DNA of 18,721 bases. It comes from Gemmatimonadales bacterium UBA4456 (GTDB lineage: Bacteria; Gemmatimonadota; Gemmatimonadetes; Longimicrobiales; Gaopeijiaceae). Under the pieces are notes generated by a model. It was not told where the DNA came from, did no database searches, and saw only the letters and a program-made list of their open reading frames with translations. This document shows positions 1 to 6,993 of this stretch, in pieces (positions within the stretch are counted from its first letter, which is position 1; each line of letters starts with the position of its first letter). The stretch spans positions 1 through 18,721 of the forward strand of contig DGOW01000078.1 of the NCBI GenBank assembly GCA_002390225.1, read 5' to 3'. Position numbers and translations under genes: made by a program.

Positions 1-1
1 A

Positions 2-412
2 CCCGATCGACCCCCAGCCGAGACGCGTCGGACCAGAGCCCTTGAAATGCTCATTGAACTGGACTGTAAGCCGCTCGCAAACCGCCATGTCGATCGACTC
101 TCGGGAGGGGAGCAACAGCGCATCGCCCTGGCCCGGGCCCTGGTGCTTGAGCCCGACTTGCTGCTGCTCGACGAACCACTCGCCGCGCTGGACGCCACCC
201 GTCGACGAGCAGTTCGTCACTTCCTCGCGGAACGGCTCCAGACCTTCGGTCGTCCCTCGATCATCGTGACGCACGATGTGCGAGACGTGGTGGCTCTGAA
301 CGCGAACATCGTGGTGCTCGAGAAGGGTCACGTAGTCCAGCAGGGTTCACTTGCATCCCTGCGGCAGGCACCCGTGAACGACTTCATTGCCGAGTTTATC
401 GGCGCAGGCTGA
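2..412 (+). CDS. ABC transporter ATP-binding protein, C-terminal part (5' end outside window)
   Basis: This is the C-terminal part of an ABC-transporter ATPase. The reading frame is open from base 2, so the Walker A half lies outside the window. The ABC signature LSGGEQQRIALARAL is followed by Walker B with the catalytic Glu (LLLLDEPLAALD), a D-loop and the H-loop histidine in VTHDV. The end (VVLEKGHVVQQGSLASL...FIAEFIGAG) resembles importer ATPases of the molybdate/spermidine/iron type (ModC/PotA/FbpC-like), but substrate cannot be assigned without the rest of the gene and its permease. An ATG at 47 is internal, because family-like sequence (RALEMLIEL) runs through it. The next gene converges on it 25 bases after the stop. 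Confidence 0.9.
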   Translation, partial: PDRPPAETRRTRALEMLIELDCKPLANRHVDRLSGGEQQRIALARALVLEPDLLLLDEPLAALDATRRRAVRHFLAERLQTFGRPSIIVTHDVRDVVALNANIVVLEKGHVVQQGSLASLRQAPVNDFIAEFIGAG

Positions 413-437
413 GGGTCACACGGAAGATCCCGCCCCG

Positions 438-827
438 CTAGTCGTCCTGGCGTTTTGCCGTGAAGGGCATGCCTGCACCCATCTCGGGAACGTAGGCTTC
501 GCCCGTCATCTCGTCGCCATCAACGTCAGCCTCCATTTCCACGGTGAACCACTGACCTTCCATGCTGACGTGCATGAGGAAGGAGAGGACGCCGTCCTCG
601 TACAAGCCGTCACTGATCTCGACGTCTTCGACGATCTGGAGTTCCGCGGTTCCCGTCACTGCTGTTCCGTCCTGCTCGAAGACGAACTCGGACTGCATGG
701 AGCCCATCTCCGGCGAGGTGATGGTCATGATCCACGTCCCGGCCACGCCGTCCTGAGCAGAAGCGGGGGCTGCGGTCAGAGTGAGCATCGTCAGAAAAAG
801 GCCGAAGCCTCGAAGCGCGCGATACAT
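438..827 (-). CDS. small secreted protein of unknown function
   Basis: A predicted exported protein of 129 residues. It starts with a typical Sec signal peptide: positive MYRALR, a hydrophobic core, then AAPASAQDG with a likely cleavage after ASA. The mature part is acidic and rich in short beta-like segments (GTWIMTITSPEMGSMQSEF, VTGTAEL, MTGEAYVPEMGAG). This resembles the repetitive Gly-Thr-Trp strands of lipocalin-like beta proteins, but I recognise no family. I chose the ATG at 827 because AGGTGG sits five bases upstream and the signal peptide starts there. A GTG nine codons upstream would also be in frame but lacks a ribosome site. The gene lies downstream of the lipid operon on the same strand, across a 137-base gap, so it probably has its own promoter. 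Confidence 0.7.
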   Translation of the reverse strand: MYRALRGFGLFLTMLTLTAAPASAQDGVAGTWIMTITSPEMGSMQSEFVFEQDGTAVTGTAELQIVEDVEISDGLYEDGVLSFLMHVSMEGQWFTVEMEADVDGDEMTGEAYVPEMGAGMPFTAKRQDD

Positions 828-964
828 ACGAACCACCTGTTTGAGGGATGCCACATCATGGGATGAGGCACGGTACGATTACGGCACGGTTGTCACAACT
901 CCGCGTGCACCCAGGTACTACGGTCTCGAGTCGCGTCGAGGTCCCACAACACACTCCACTCCCG
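828..964. other. intergenic spacer, no gene seen
   Basis: This 137-base gap separates two leftward genes. It contains an 11-base perfect palindrome, GTTGTCACAAC at 889-899, about 60 bases upstream of the secreted-protein gene. It might be an operator or chance. I see no convincing terminator or sigma-70 promoter. Confidence 0.3.
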
Positions 965-1696
965 TTAGTCCAATCGCTGTGCGATCCAGACGGTGCGGTA
1001 CAAAGCCGTCGCGACGGTGCCGGTAGCCACGATCGCGAGGAGCCAGAAAAGCAGGGTTCCAGGCGCCCAGCCCTGCCATGCCGTGACAGCCGGATCGAAG
1101 ATCCCGCCGAATCCAACCAGCAGCAGCCGCTCCGCACGCTGCATGACCCCGACCTTGGCCACGACGCCGAGACTCTCGCCACGAGCACGAGCGTAGCTCA
1201 CGAGCAGCGAGCCACCGAGCGCAGTCACGACCACGGCAAGCTGCGAGGCCGACTCCATGTACATCACCGCGAGTCCAACGAAAGCGCCAACCTCTGCAAA
1301 CCGATCGAGCGTCGAATCCAGAAAGGCACCGGTCTCATTTGCGAGTCCGCGAGCGCGAGCGATGCGTCCGTCGAGTACGTCCGCTGCGCCTCCGAGAAGG
1401 ACAAACCAGCCGCCCAGGTTCACTCGTCCGGTCGCGAAGCAGATTCCTGCGGTGCAGCCGCAGAGTACGCCGGTGATGTTGTATGCGGTCGGGGACAGCC
1501 CGAGCGCCAGGGAGACGCGCTCGATCGGCCAGATGAACCAGTAGAACCAGCTACGTACGAAGCCTCCCAATATGAACCCGCCGCGATCCGCGATCTCATG
1601 GGCGTCAGTCCGCGTTCGAGCTACGACCGCATAAATCGGCATCGTGCCGAGTGCGATGGCCAGGATTCCGAAGAGAACGGCCATGTCAGTTCTCAT
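965..1696 (-). CDS. CDP-alcohol phosphatidyltransferase family membrane enzyme
   Basis: An integral membrane enzyme that swaps CMP on a CDP-linked lipid for an alcohol head group. The complete family signature D(x)2DG(x)2AR(x)8G(x)3D(x)3D is present as D106, D109-G110, A113-R114, G123, D127 and D131. Hydrophobic helices surround it. The later SYARARGESLG and MQRAERLLL segments recall the actinobacterial phosphatidylinositol(-phosphate) synthase branch more than classic PgsA or PssA, but the head group cannot be fixed from sequence. I chose the ATG at 1696, with GAGAGG five bases upstream. A GTG at 1720 would swallow that ribosome site. It is the last gene of a plsC-tam41-CDP-alcohol transferase operon, 31 bases after the tam41 stop with this start. 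It likely uses the CDP-diacylglycerol made by its neighbour. Confidence 0.9.
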   Translation of the reverse strand: MRTDMAVLFGILAIALGTMPIYAVVARTRTDAHEIADRGGFILGGFVRSWFYWFIWPIERVSLALGLSPTAYNITGVLCGCTAGICFATGRVNLGGWFVLLGGAADVLDGRIARARGLANETGAFLDSTLDRFAEVGAFVGLAVMYMESASQLAVVVTALGGSLLVSYARARGESLGVVAKVGVMQRAERLLLVGFGGIFDPAVTAWQGWAPGTLLFWLLAIVATGTVATALYRTVWIAQRLD

Positions 1697-1727
1697 CCAC
1701 GCCTCTCTTTCCTTATACACATGCGGA

Positions 1728-2684
1728 TCATGGATTCAGCTCGCGCCGGGGACGCGTCAAGAGAACGTGGATGACTCGAGGCCAGAGAAAGATCAGTGGG
1801 AGCTTTTCTTCCAGGACTGTGAGTTTGATGCTCCGACCCGTATGCCGCTCGACCTTACGAACGATGTACGGAAGCCAGTTTGCAAACGTCAGCGTGTGCT
1901 TGGACCACCGCATGGTGGCGCGCACTTTGGATCGAAGAAAGTGACGCTTCCAGTGTCGGCGAACCGCGGCAGACACTGGTGAAGTCAGCTCGTAGCGTGC
2001 GTCATCCGTGACACGCAGGATACCCGCTTCTGATGCCGCCTGAAGCCCCGGGGCAAGCGCAACGGCGAAATGCTGCGACTGAGCCTCGAAGATTTTGCCA
2101 GCCCGACCACGGGACTCGGGTCGCAGCTCCCCCTGGTAGCAGACTTCCAATAAACGCTGCCCGAGCGCCGACGCATCGAACGCCTCCTGGAGGTAGGGAG
2201 CCATCCAGCCCAGCACCCGGCTATGAGCTCCTTCGATCGCAAGACCCACCCAGGACTCCTGCGCATCGGTCGCGGCCCAGATCACTCCGACCCGCTGAAC
2301 CATGCGTCCGAGCAAAAAGTGATCCGGGAGTTCGGGTCCGAGCGCACGTTCGAAGTCTTCCGTAGAGATGATGAGGCACTTCGCGATCCCATGGGCGCCG
2401 TCATCCGGCACATACGCGATGACGTTCGGCGCCAGGACTCTCGAGAGAGCCCGCATGAGCCAGACGGGCCGGCCAAGTTCACCGACCTGCGCCAGTCCTT
2501 CATAGAAGGATCGGTAGTCGTCTAGGATGACGACAAAGTCGAGTGCGCTGTGCCGATCCGGATTCGTCTTCAGGAGACGGGATCCGTACATGAGGACTAC
2601 TCGCACGGAGCCGTTCGACTGCGCTACCAGACGCTCCGCAAGAGCCCTGGCCTCGGGCCATTGCACCCCAGGCGAGTCACTCAC
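1728..2684 (-). CDS. TAM41/Mmp37-type phosphatidate cytidylyltransferase (CDP-diacylglycerol synthase)
   Basis: Probable CTP:phosphatidate cytidylyltransferase of the mitochondrial TAM41 family, unrelated to the integral-membrane CdsA. The nucleotidyltransferase core is visible as VVLMYGSRLLKT (YGSR 33-36) followed by ALDFVVILDD (D49). The diagnostic second segment IAYVP...IAKCLIISTEDF...DHFLLGRMVQRVGVIW (about 89-136) parallels TAM41 'KYGVVSMxDL...LYLAGRLxKPV'. The 318-residue length fits, and the basic C-terminus could be membrane-associated. The GTG start overlaps the stop of the upstream acyltransferase by four bases (GTGA), so translation is coupled. Flanking genes make its presumed substrate and use its presumed product, which strongly supports the call. 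The assignment is from remembered motifs, not an alignment. Confidence 0.75.
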   Translation of the reverse strand: MSDSPGVQWPEARALAERLVAQSNGSVRVVLMYGSRLLKTNPDRHSALDFVVILDDYRSFYEGLAQVGELGRPVWLMRALSRVLAPNVIAYVPDDGAHGIAKCLIISTEDFERALGPELPDHFLLGRMVQRVGVIWAATDAQESWVGLAIEGAHSRVLGWMAPYLQEAFDASALGQRLLEVCYQGELRPESRGRAGKIFEAQSQHFAVALAPGLQAASEAGILRVTDDARYELTSPVSAAVRRHWKRHFLRSKVRATMRWSKHTLTFANWLPYIVRKVERHTGRSIKLTVLEEKLPLIFLWPRVIHVLLTRPRRELNP

Positions 2685-3460
2685 GGGCCGGACTCCGCTT
2701 TCGAGCGCATGGCCGCGAGCCGCTCGATCATGACCTCCCGGACCTGATCCATGAAGGCGGTGGCGTCTCCCCTGGGGTCTGTCCAGTCCAGAGTCGCGGC
2801 ATGTTCTATTCGACCGTCGACGCGCGAGAGGTCAGAGAAGAAATCTTTCACGTGCGTGTTCTTCCAGTAGCCATCCACAACGAAGACATACACAGTCCAC
2901 GGCCGTGCCTTGAGGACTCTCGAGAGCCCCCGCTTCCGGAACGTCCCGATCCGGCCGTCTTTGGTCCGCGTACCCTCCGGAAAGATCGCCATCGGTACGT
3001 CGGAATCACGAGCCTCATGGGCCATGACGCGAGCCATTTTCAGCACATCACGCGAGTTTGCCCTAGGGTTCACGGTCGGGTATTGATAGAGCCTGACCAT
3101 ATGCGAGATTAGCGGAATAAAGCGGCGGTAGCGGGCCCTCGTCACGATGCGGGGGTAACCACCCTCCACCGTCTTCACAGCCAGCGGAATATCCAGCACC
3201 GACTGGTGGTTCATGAGGATCAGGGTACCGGGTGCGCACGGGACGATGCGGGGCGGAAATTGAATGGACGCGCTCCCGATCTTCCGCAGTGGAAGGGTCA
3301 CAACCACGGCCATCGCGTTGATCCAGCGGCCGAGGACCGGAATCCGGGACGATGGAAAGAGCTTCACCCAGGGCGAAACAATGATCCGCTGCAGGACATC
3401 GCACACAGCGAACGAGAGGCAAACGGACAAAAGCGCAAGGAGTCCGCGGAGCTTGGTCAC
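2681..3460 (-). CDS. plsC: PlsC-family 1-acyl-sn-glycerol-3-phosphate acyltransferase
   Basis: Probable lysophosphatidic acid acyltransferase, adding the second acyl chain to make phosphatidate at the inner membrane. The HX4D catalytic motif is NHQSVLD (H85, D90) and the acyl-phosphate-binding block is FPEGTR (160-165), at normal spacing for a 259-residue PlsC. An N-terminal hydrophobic stretch (about 7-30) is a likely membrane anchor. The start is GTG at 3460, with AGAGG just upstream; no better start exists in frame. It is the first gene of the leftward lipid operon and overlaps the cytidylyltransferase gene by four bases. It is divergent from the acetoacetate-decarboxylase-like gene across 92 bases, which must hold both promoters. 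Confidence 0.88.
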   Translation of the reverse strand: MTKLRGLLALLSVCLSFAVCDVLQRIIVSPWVKLFPSSRIPVLGRWINAMAVVVTLPLRKIGSASIQFPPRIVPCAPGTLILMNHQSVLDIPLAVKTVEGGYPRIVTRARYRRFIPLISHMVRLYQYPTVNPRANSRDVLKMARVMAHEARDSDVPMAIFPEGTRTKDGRIGTFRKRGLSRVLKARPWTVYVFVVDGYWKNTHVKDFFSDLSRVDGRIEHAATLDWTDPRGDATAFMDQVREVMIERLAAMRSKAESGP

Positions 3461-3552
3461 GTGCCTCTGGGCGATGAATAGAAAGAGAAACCGACGCGCG
3501 GGCTGCGAAGCCTAGCCTCACCCGCACAACCTACAAGAAGAAGATCTCAGAC

Positions 3553-4224
3553 ATGAGCGATTCGGAAAACACGTACTACGGTTATGACATGTGCGTCGGT
3601 GGCTATTTCGAGATGCCGACGGCCGATGCGAGAAAGCTCCTGCCGAGCCACCTGGAGCCTGTCGAGGTGCAGCACGAGCGGAGCATCCTCGCGATCACGG
3701 CATTCCACTTCGACGAGAGCATGGTTGGAGAGTACGATGAAGTCGTGCTTGCGGTTGTGGTTCCACCGGTTGTCGAGCCGGGCAAGCCACTCCCCAAGGC
3801 TGCCTTCTTTCCGTTCATGGTGGGGACCTCGACGCCCGAGTCTCGCGAACACGCGATCGAGCGGTGGCGCCTGCCTCATTACATGAAGGACGTCGACATC
3901 AGCTTCGTAGAAGACGGCAACCAGTTGACGGTGACGGTGCGCGACGAGGGGGCCAGCGTACTCGATATGGTGGTGACTTCACACCAGCGCAGCAGTGCCG
4001 CAAACCACTATATGTGCTTTACGGTGGATCCGGAGGACCGCTTCAAGGTCAATATCCTCATGGAAGCGATCCACACAGAGCACGAGGAAGAGACCGGAAG
4101 CCTGACGCTGCACGATCATGCGATGACTGCGGGGCTCACGATCGATGACGTGAACACGTACCCGTTCCGGGAAGAATGGTATGGCAAAGGCCTCCAGACG
4201 TTCGACAAGATGGTGACCTTCTGA
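3553..4224 (+). CDS. acetoacetate decarboxylase-like (ADC-superfamily) protein
   Basis: A soluble 223-residue protein that reads like a member of the acetoacetate decarboxylase-like fold. Markers are YYGYDMCVGGYFEMPTADAR then LLPSHLEPVEV near the N-terminus, a GEYDEVVLAVVVPP strand, and FFPFMVGTSTPESREHAIERWRLPHYMKDV in the middle. In true decarboxylases the segment after the middle proline carries the Schiff-base lysine pair (PKK). Here it is P-H-Y, so decarboxylation by that mechanism is doubtful. Related non-decarboxylating members act as dehydratases, aldolase-like enzymes or ligand binders. The ATG at 3553 has only a weak purine-rich upstream stretch (AAGAAGAAG). The downstream lipid kinase overlaps its 3' end, suggesting a two-gene operon. 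The substrate is unknown. Confidence 0.55.
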   Translation: MSDSENTYYGYDMCVGGYFEMPTADARKLLPSHLEPVEVQHERSILAITAFHFDESMVGEYDEVVLAVVVPPVVEPGKPLPKAAFFPFMVGTSTPESREHAIERWRLPHYMKDVDISFVEDGNQLTVTVRDEGASVLDMVVTSHQRSSAANHYMCFTVDPEDRFKVNILMEAIHTEHEEETGSLTLHDHAMTAGLTIDDVNTYPFREEWYGKGLQTFDKMVTF

Positions 4225-5165
4225 CAGCTCGGCGGCACTTCGTCATCTTCAACCCCACGTCCGGTCGAGGCCGGGGGGGTAAACGGATGAATAGGTACCG
4301 GGCGCTCCTGGATGCTGCGCTCGAGGACGTGACCTATGGAGCTACCACCCGGCCAGGGGAAGAGCGGGACCTCGCCGAACGAGCGGTGCACGAAGGCTAC
4401 GACGTCGTAATCGCAGTCGGTGGTGACGGGACCTGGAGTAACGTTGCAGACCGGCTTGTCGCGAGTGGTAGGGACGATGTCGTACTGGGGATCCTTCCCA
4501 GTGGAACGGGCAATGATTTCGGGCGCAATTTCGGTTTCGACCCACGAAATCCTGCCGATGCGGTGCGCGTACTGGCCGAGGGTCACACACGTGAGATCGA
4601 TGTGGGCCGCGTCGATACGCTCAGCGCGTCCGAACATCACCCCGACCGATGGGAGCGCAGGCACTTCCTGAACCTGATCGGTTTCGGATTCGACATTGCG
4701 GTGATCGACGCTGCAAAGGGCGCCCGCTTTCTGCGCGGTGAGCTGCTCTACAAGGTCACGGCCCTGCAGCAGCTCTTCCGTTTCCCTGGCCTTCACGTGC
4801 GAATCGAGCCGGAATCAAGTGACGCCCGTGGATTGCACCATCTCATGCTGACGGTGTCGAACGGTCGCTACTTCGGAGGGGGATTTCCGATCGCCCCGAG
4901 TGCGACAGTGGATGACGGCCGACTACACGCATGCATGATAGGCGACGCTCCGGGTCTCACGCGGATGAAGCTGTTCAACCTTGCGGAACGTGGCCGGCAC
5001 GTGACGTCGGATCGGGTGGAGATCGTCGAAGACACCGCGTTTCGGCTCACCTTCCGCGAGCCGCCGCGCTTTGAGATGGACGGGGACGTGCGCAGGGCCG
5101 TGACAGACGTTGTGGAGGTACGCTCCCTACCGCGGGCACTTCGGGTCTTGGCGCCCGCCGGCTAA
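4176..5165 (+). CDS. diacylglycerol kinase-family lipid kinase (DagK/YegS/BmrU type)
   Basis: A cytosolic or membrane-associated lipid kinase of the DAGK catalytic-domain family, expected to phosphorylate diacylglycerol or a related lipid using ATP. Motifs in order: FNPTSGRGRGG (NPTSG 26-30), the nucleotide-binding VGGDGTW (GGDGT 82-86), and LPSGTGNDFGRNF (PSGTGNDF 108-115). The later FGGGFPIAPSATVDDGRL segment is the usual C-terminal signature. The only ordinary start before the domain is ATG 4176. It overlaps the upstream gene by 49 bases and lacks a clear ribosome site, so the true start could be a non-canonical codon near 4218-4221. It likely forms an operon with the preceding gene. Next to a phosphatidate-consuming operon, its product could supply phosphatidate. 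Confidence 0.87.
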   Translation: MVWQRPPDVRQDGDLLTARRHFVIFNPTSGRGRGGKRMNRYRALLDAALEDVTYGATTRPGEERDLAERAVHEGYDVVIAVGGDGTWSNVADRLVASGRDDVVLGILPSGTGNDFGRNFGFDPRNPADAVRVLAEGHTREIDVGRVDTLSASEHHPDRWERRHFLNLIGFGFDIAVIDAAKGARFLRGELLYKVTALQQLFRFPGLHVRIEPESSDARGLHHLMLTVSNGRYFGGGFPIAPSATVDDGRLHACMIGDAPGLTRMKLFNLAERGRHVTSDRVEIVEDTAFRLTFREPPRFEMDGDVRRAVTDVVEVRSLPRALRVLAPAG

Positions 5166-5247
5166 CGCGCCACCACGCCTCGTTCGGGCGCCTACCGGCT
5201 ACCCCGCTCTTTGATACAAATCCTTGGCAGAACCACGGGTTGGCATG

Positions 5248-5265
5248 TACTTTGCGGTACAAAGT
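5248..5265 (+). promoter_or_regulatory. inverted-repeat operator upstream of membrane protein/regulator pair
   Basis: TACTTTGCGGTACAAAGT contains perfect arms ACTTTG (5249-5254) and CAAAGT (5260-5265) separated by five bases. It ends 34 bases before the chosen start of the membrane-protein gene. A near-identical site precedes the opposite-strand membrane-protein gene at 7791-7808. The winged-helix protein encoded just downstream is the obvious candidate ligand, by inference only. Confidence 0.6.
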
Positions 5266-5299
5266 TGTGCTTCCCGATTGGTTCGCATTTAAGACGACG

Positions 5300-5917
5300 A
5301 TGAGTTCACCGGCCCCAAAGCTTCACAGCCAGAACGCGACCCCCATCGCACTCCAAGAGCGCGCGATGGACAACCTCCGTTACATCCGTGACACCATGGA
5401 GCGGTCCGGGTCGTTCACGCACGTATCGGGCATCGGCGTCGTCGCCATGGGCCTGGTTACGCTCGTCGCGTCAGTCTTCGCGATGACCGCGTCCTCCGAG
5501 CTCATCTGGCTCACGGTGTGGTTCGAAACAGCAGCCGTGTCGCTGAGCATCACGGTCTACAGCATGGCGCGGAAGTCGAAGTCCGAGGGCCAGAGTCTCC
5601 TGAGCGGACCTGGTCGGCGCTTCACATGGAATGTAATTCCACCGATGGCTGCAGGCGCAGTGCTGACCTTTGCGCTGCTTCAGCTTGGGGCGTTAGAGCT
5701 GTTGCCCGGTACCTGGCTCCTCCTGTACGGGGCAAGCGTAGTGACCGGTGGGTCGTATTCTGTGCGCTCCGTACCGCTCATGGGTGCCGCGTTCATGTGT
5801 GTAGGTGCGCTGGCGTTGGTGACACCCCCCAGCTGGGGTGATATCTGGATGGCCGCCGGATTTGGTGGACTCCACATTGTCTTTGGTGTCGTTATCTGGA
5901 GGAAGCATGGTGGCTAA
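5300..5917 (+). CDS. six-helix membrane protein, partner of the adjacent winged-helix regulator
   Basis: A 205-residue integral membrane protein of unknown function. A soluble N-terminus (ALQERAMDNLRYIRDTMERSGSF, residues 18-39) precedes about six hydrophobic helices at roughly 44-63, 68-88, 110-129, 136-152, 158-175 and 182-200. The 'DNLRYIRDTMERSGSFT' segment looks like a conserved block I associate with hypothetical proteins of Gemmatimonadota and Acidobacteriota, encoded next to winged-helix regulators (recollection, not searched). I chose ATG 5300. The TTG at 5240 would put the inverted-repeat operator inside the coding region. The stop overlaps the regulator gene by 11 bases, so they are co-translated. 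It may be a sensor or a target controlled by that regulator. Confidence 0.75.
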   Translation: MSSPAPKLHSQNATPIALQERAMDNLRYIRDTMERSGSFTHVSGIGVVAMGLVTLVASVFAMTASSELIWLTVWFETAAVSLSITVYSMARKSKSEGQSLLSGPGRRFTWNVIPPMAAGAVLTFALLQLGALELLPGTWLLLYGASVVTGGSYSVRSVPLMGAAFMCVGALALVTPPSWGDIWMAAGFGGLHIVFGVVIWRKHGG

Positions 5918-6287
5918 GCACACGGCCCGTCGGGCCGACGTCGAGCACCCGAGAAGGCGTCTCGATGCTATCGAAGGCGGGTCGGAAGCACTTGAGCTAG
6001 ATCGTCTTATACATGAGCGTGTGCGCCTTGGCATCGTAAGCTCCCTGGCCGTGAACGGATCTCTGAGCTTCACCGACCTGAGAGACCTGCTCGGTATCAC
6101 GGACGGCAACCTTAAGTCACACGCAAGCAAGCTTGAAGACGCGGGCTACATCGTCTGCTCCAAGTCGTATGAACGTCGGAATCAGAAGACCAAATACAAC
6201 CTGACATCGACCGGACATAAGGAGCTCCTGTCTTATCTCAGCCACATGGAAGCCATCATACAGGCCACCCGCCATTCCTCGGAGTGA
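5907..6287 (+). CDS. winged-helix (MarR/ArsR-like) transcriptional regulator
   Basis: A 126-residue DNA-binding regulator. The winged-helix domain runs from about 30 to 115. Helices include LDRLIHERVRLGIVSSLAV, a helix-turn-helix at about 54-78 (SFTDLRDLLGITDGNLKSHASKLEDAG), and a beta wing with a basic tip (YIVCSKSYERRNQKTKYNLT). The architecture matches the single-domain 'winged helix DNA-binding domain' regulators related to MarR. The start at ATG 5907 is clear: GGAGG lies five bases upstream. A longer in-frame version from 5838 would only overlap the membrane-protein gene. It overlaps that gene by 11 bases and is followed after seven bases by the cis-prenyltransferase gene. It probably binds the ACTTTG-N5-CAAAGT sites at 5248 and 7791. 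Confidence 0.85.
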   Translation: MVAKHTARRADVEHPRRRLDAIEGGSEALELDRLIHERVRLGIVSSLAVNGSLSFTDLRDLLGITDGNLKSHASKLEDAGYIVCSKSYERRNQKTKYNLTSTGHKELLSYLSHMEAIIQATRHSSE

Positions 6288-6294
6288 TGACCAG

Positions 6295-6993
6295 ATGACC
6301 GACTTGCATGTCGCAATCATCATGGACGGGAACGGCCGTTGGGCAACCGCCAAAGGGCAGCCCCGTAACTGGGGTCATCGCCAGGGGATTGAATCCGTGC
6401 GCAGCGTAGTGCGCGCCGGACCCGGACTCGGCATACGAACACTGACGCTGTACGCGTTCTCTTCAGATAACTGGAAGAGACCGCCGGCTGAGGTGTCCGT
6501 GTTGATGAAGCTCCTGCGCACATATCTGAAAACAGAGATCGACGAGCTCCGCAAGAATGGTGTGCGGCTCAAGGTGGTGGGCAGGCGGGATCGCCTGAGC
6601 CCCACCCTTGTGAAGGCGATCGAGCACGCCGAGAGGCAGACCGCTCAAGGAGACCGCCTGGAGCTGCGGTTGGCGGTGGACTACTCGAGTCGTGACCTCC
6701 TACTTCAAGCGGTGCGCGCCGCCGCCGCGGCAAGCGACATCGACCGAAGAGATTTGTCGGCCTTGCTCGGGGAGGCCATGAACGGTGACGGTCGTGCACC
6801 GGACGTTGACCTGCTCATTCGGACCGGCGGTGAACGCCGGCTAAGCGACTTTCTGCTATGGGAGTGCGCATACGCCGAACTGCACTTCACGCCTACCATG
6901 TGGCCAGACTTTCGGGGTCACGACCTCCAGGCCGCCTTGCATGACTTCAGCGTCCGAGACCGACGCTTCGGAGAGGTTGCCGCGGCATCCTGA
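6295..6993 (+). CDS. uppS: undecaprenyl diphosphate synthase family cis-prenyltransferase
   Basis: A 232-residue cis-prenyltransferase that condenses isopentenyl diphosphate onto farnesyl diphosphate. The product is normally the lipid carrier for cell-wall precursors. Conserved blocks are IMDGNGRWA with catalytic D11, TLYAFSSDNWKRP (about 51-63), DLLIRTGGERRLSDFLLWE (RTGGE 176-180) and YAELHFTPTMWPDF. One block deviates: where most UppS have YGGR the sequence is YSSR (130-133). The enzyme could therefore be a second, specialised paralogue rather than the housekeeping one. It lies seven bases after the regulator stop, with GGAG ten bases before the ATG, and is not followed by cdsA as in many bacteria. 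Its link to the regulator pair may be positional only. Confidence 0.9.
   Translation: MTDLHVAIIMDGNGRWATAKGQPRNWGHRQGIESVRSVVRAGPGLGIRTLTLYAFSSDNWKRPPAEVSVLMKLLRTYLKTEIDELRKNGVRLKVVGRRDRLSPTLVKAIEHAERQTAQGDRLELRLAVDYSSRDLLLQAVRAAAAASDIDRRDLSALLGEAMNGDGRAPDVDLLIRTGGERRLSDFLLWECAYAELHFTPTMWPDFRGHDLQAALHDFSVRDRRFGEVAAAS

Noticed and set aside
848..1774. 308-codon open frame on the plus strand
   Set aside because: It is antisense to the CDP-alcohol phosphatidyltransferase gene, has a shuffled composition rich in R, S and D, and shows no motif. GC-rich shadow frame.
2801..2850. CACGTG hexamers elsewhere (for example 2850, 4795, 7108) as extra parS sites
   Set aside because: Only the central six to eight bases match; the flanking GTTT/AAAC arms are absent.
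4116..4796. 226-codon open frame on the minus strand
   Set aside because: Antisense to the lipid kinase, whose GGDGT and GTGNDF motifs define the real frame.
5160..5200. Possible terminator after the lipid kinase
   Set aside because: Only short CGCC/GGCG pairings with a large loop and no T-tract; too weak to annotate.
5240..5299. TTG start for the membrane protein at 5240
   Set aside because: It would place the inverted-repeat operator inside the coding sequence and adds no conserved residues; ATG 5300 fits better.
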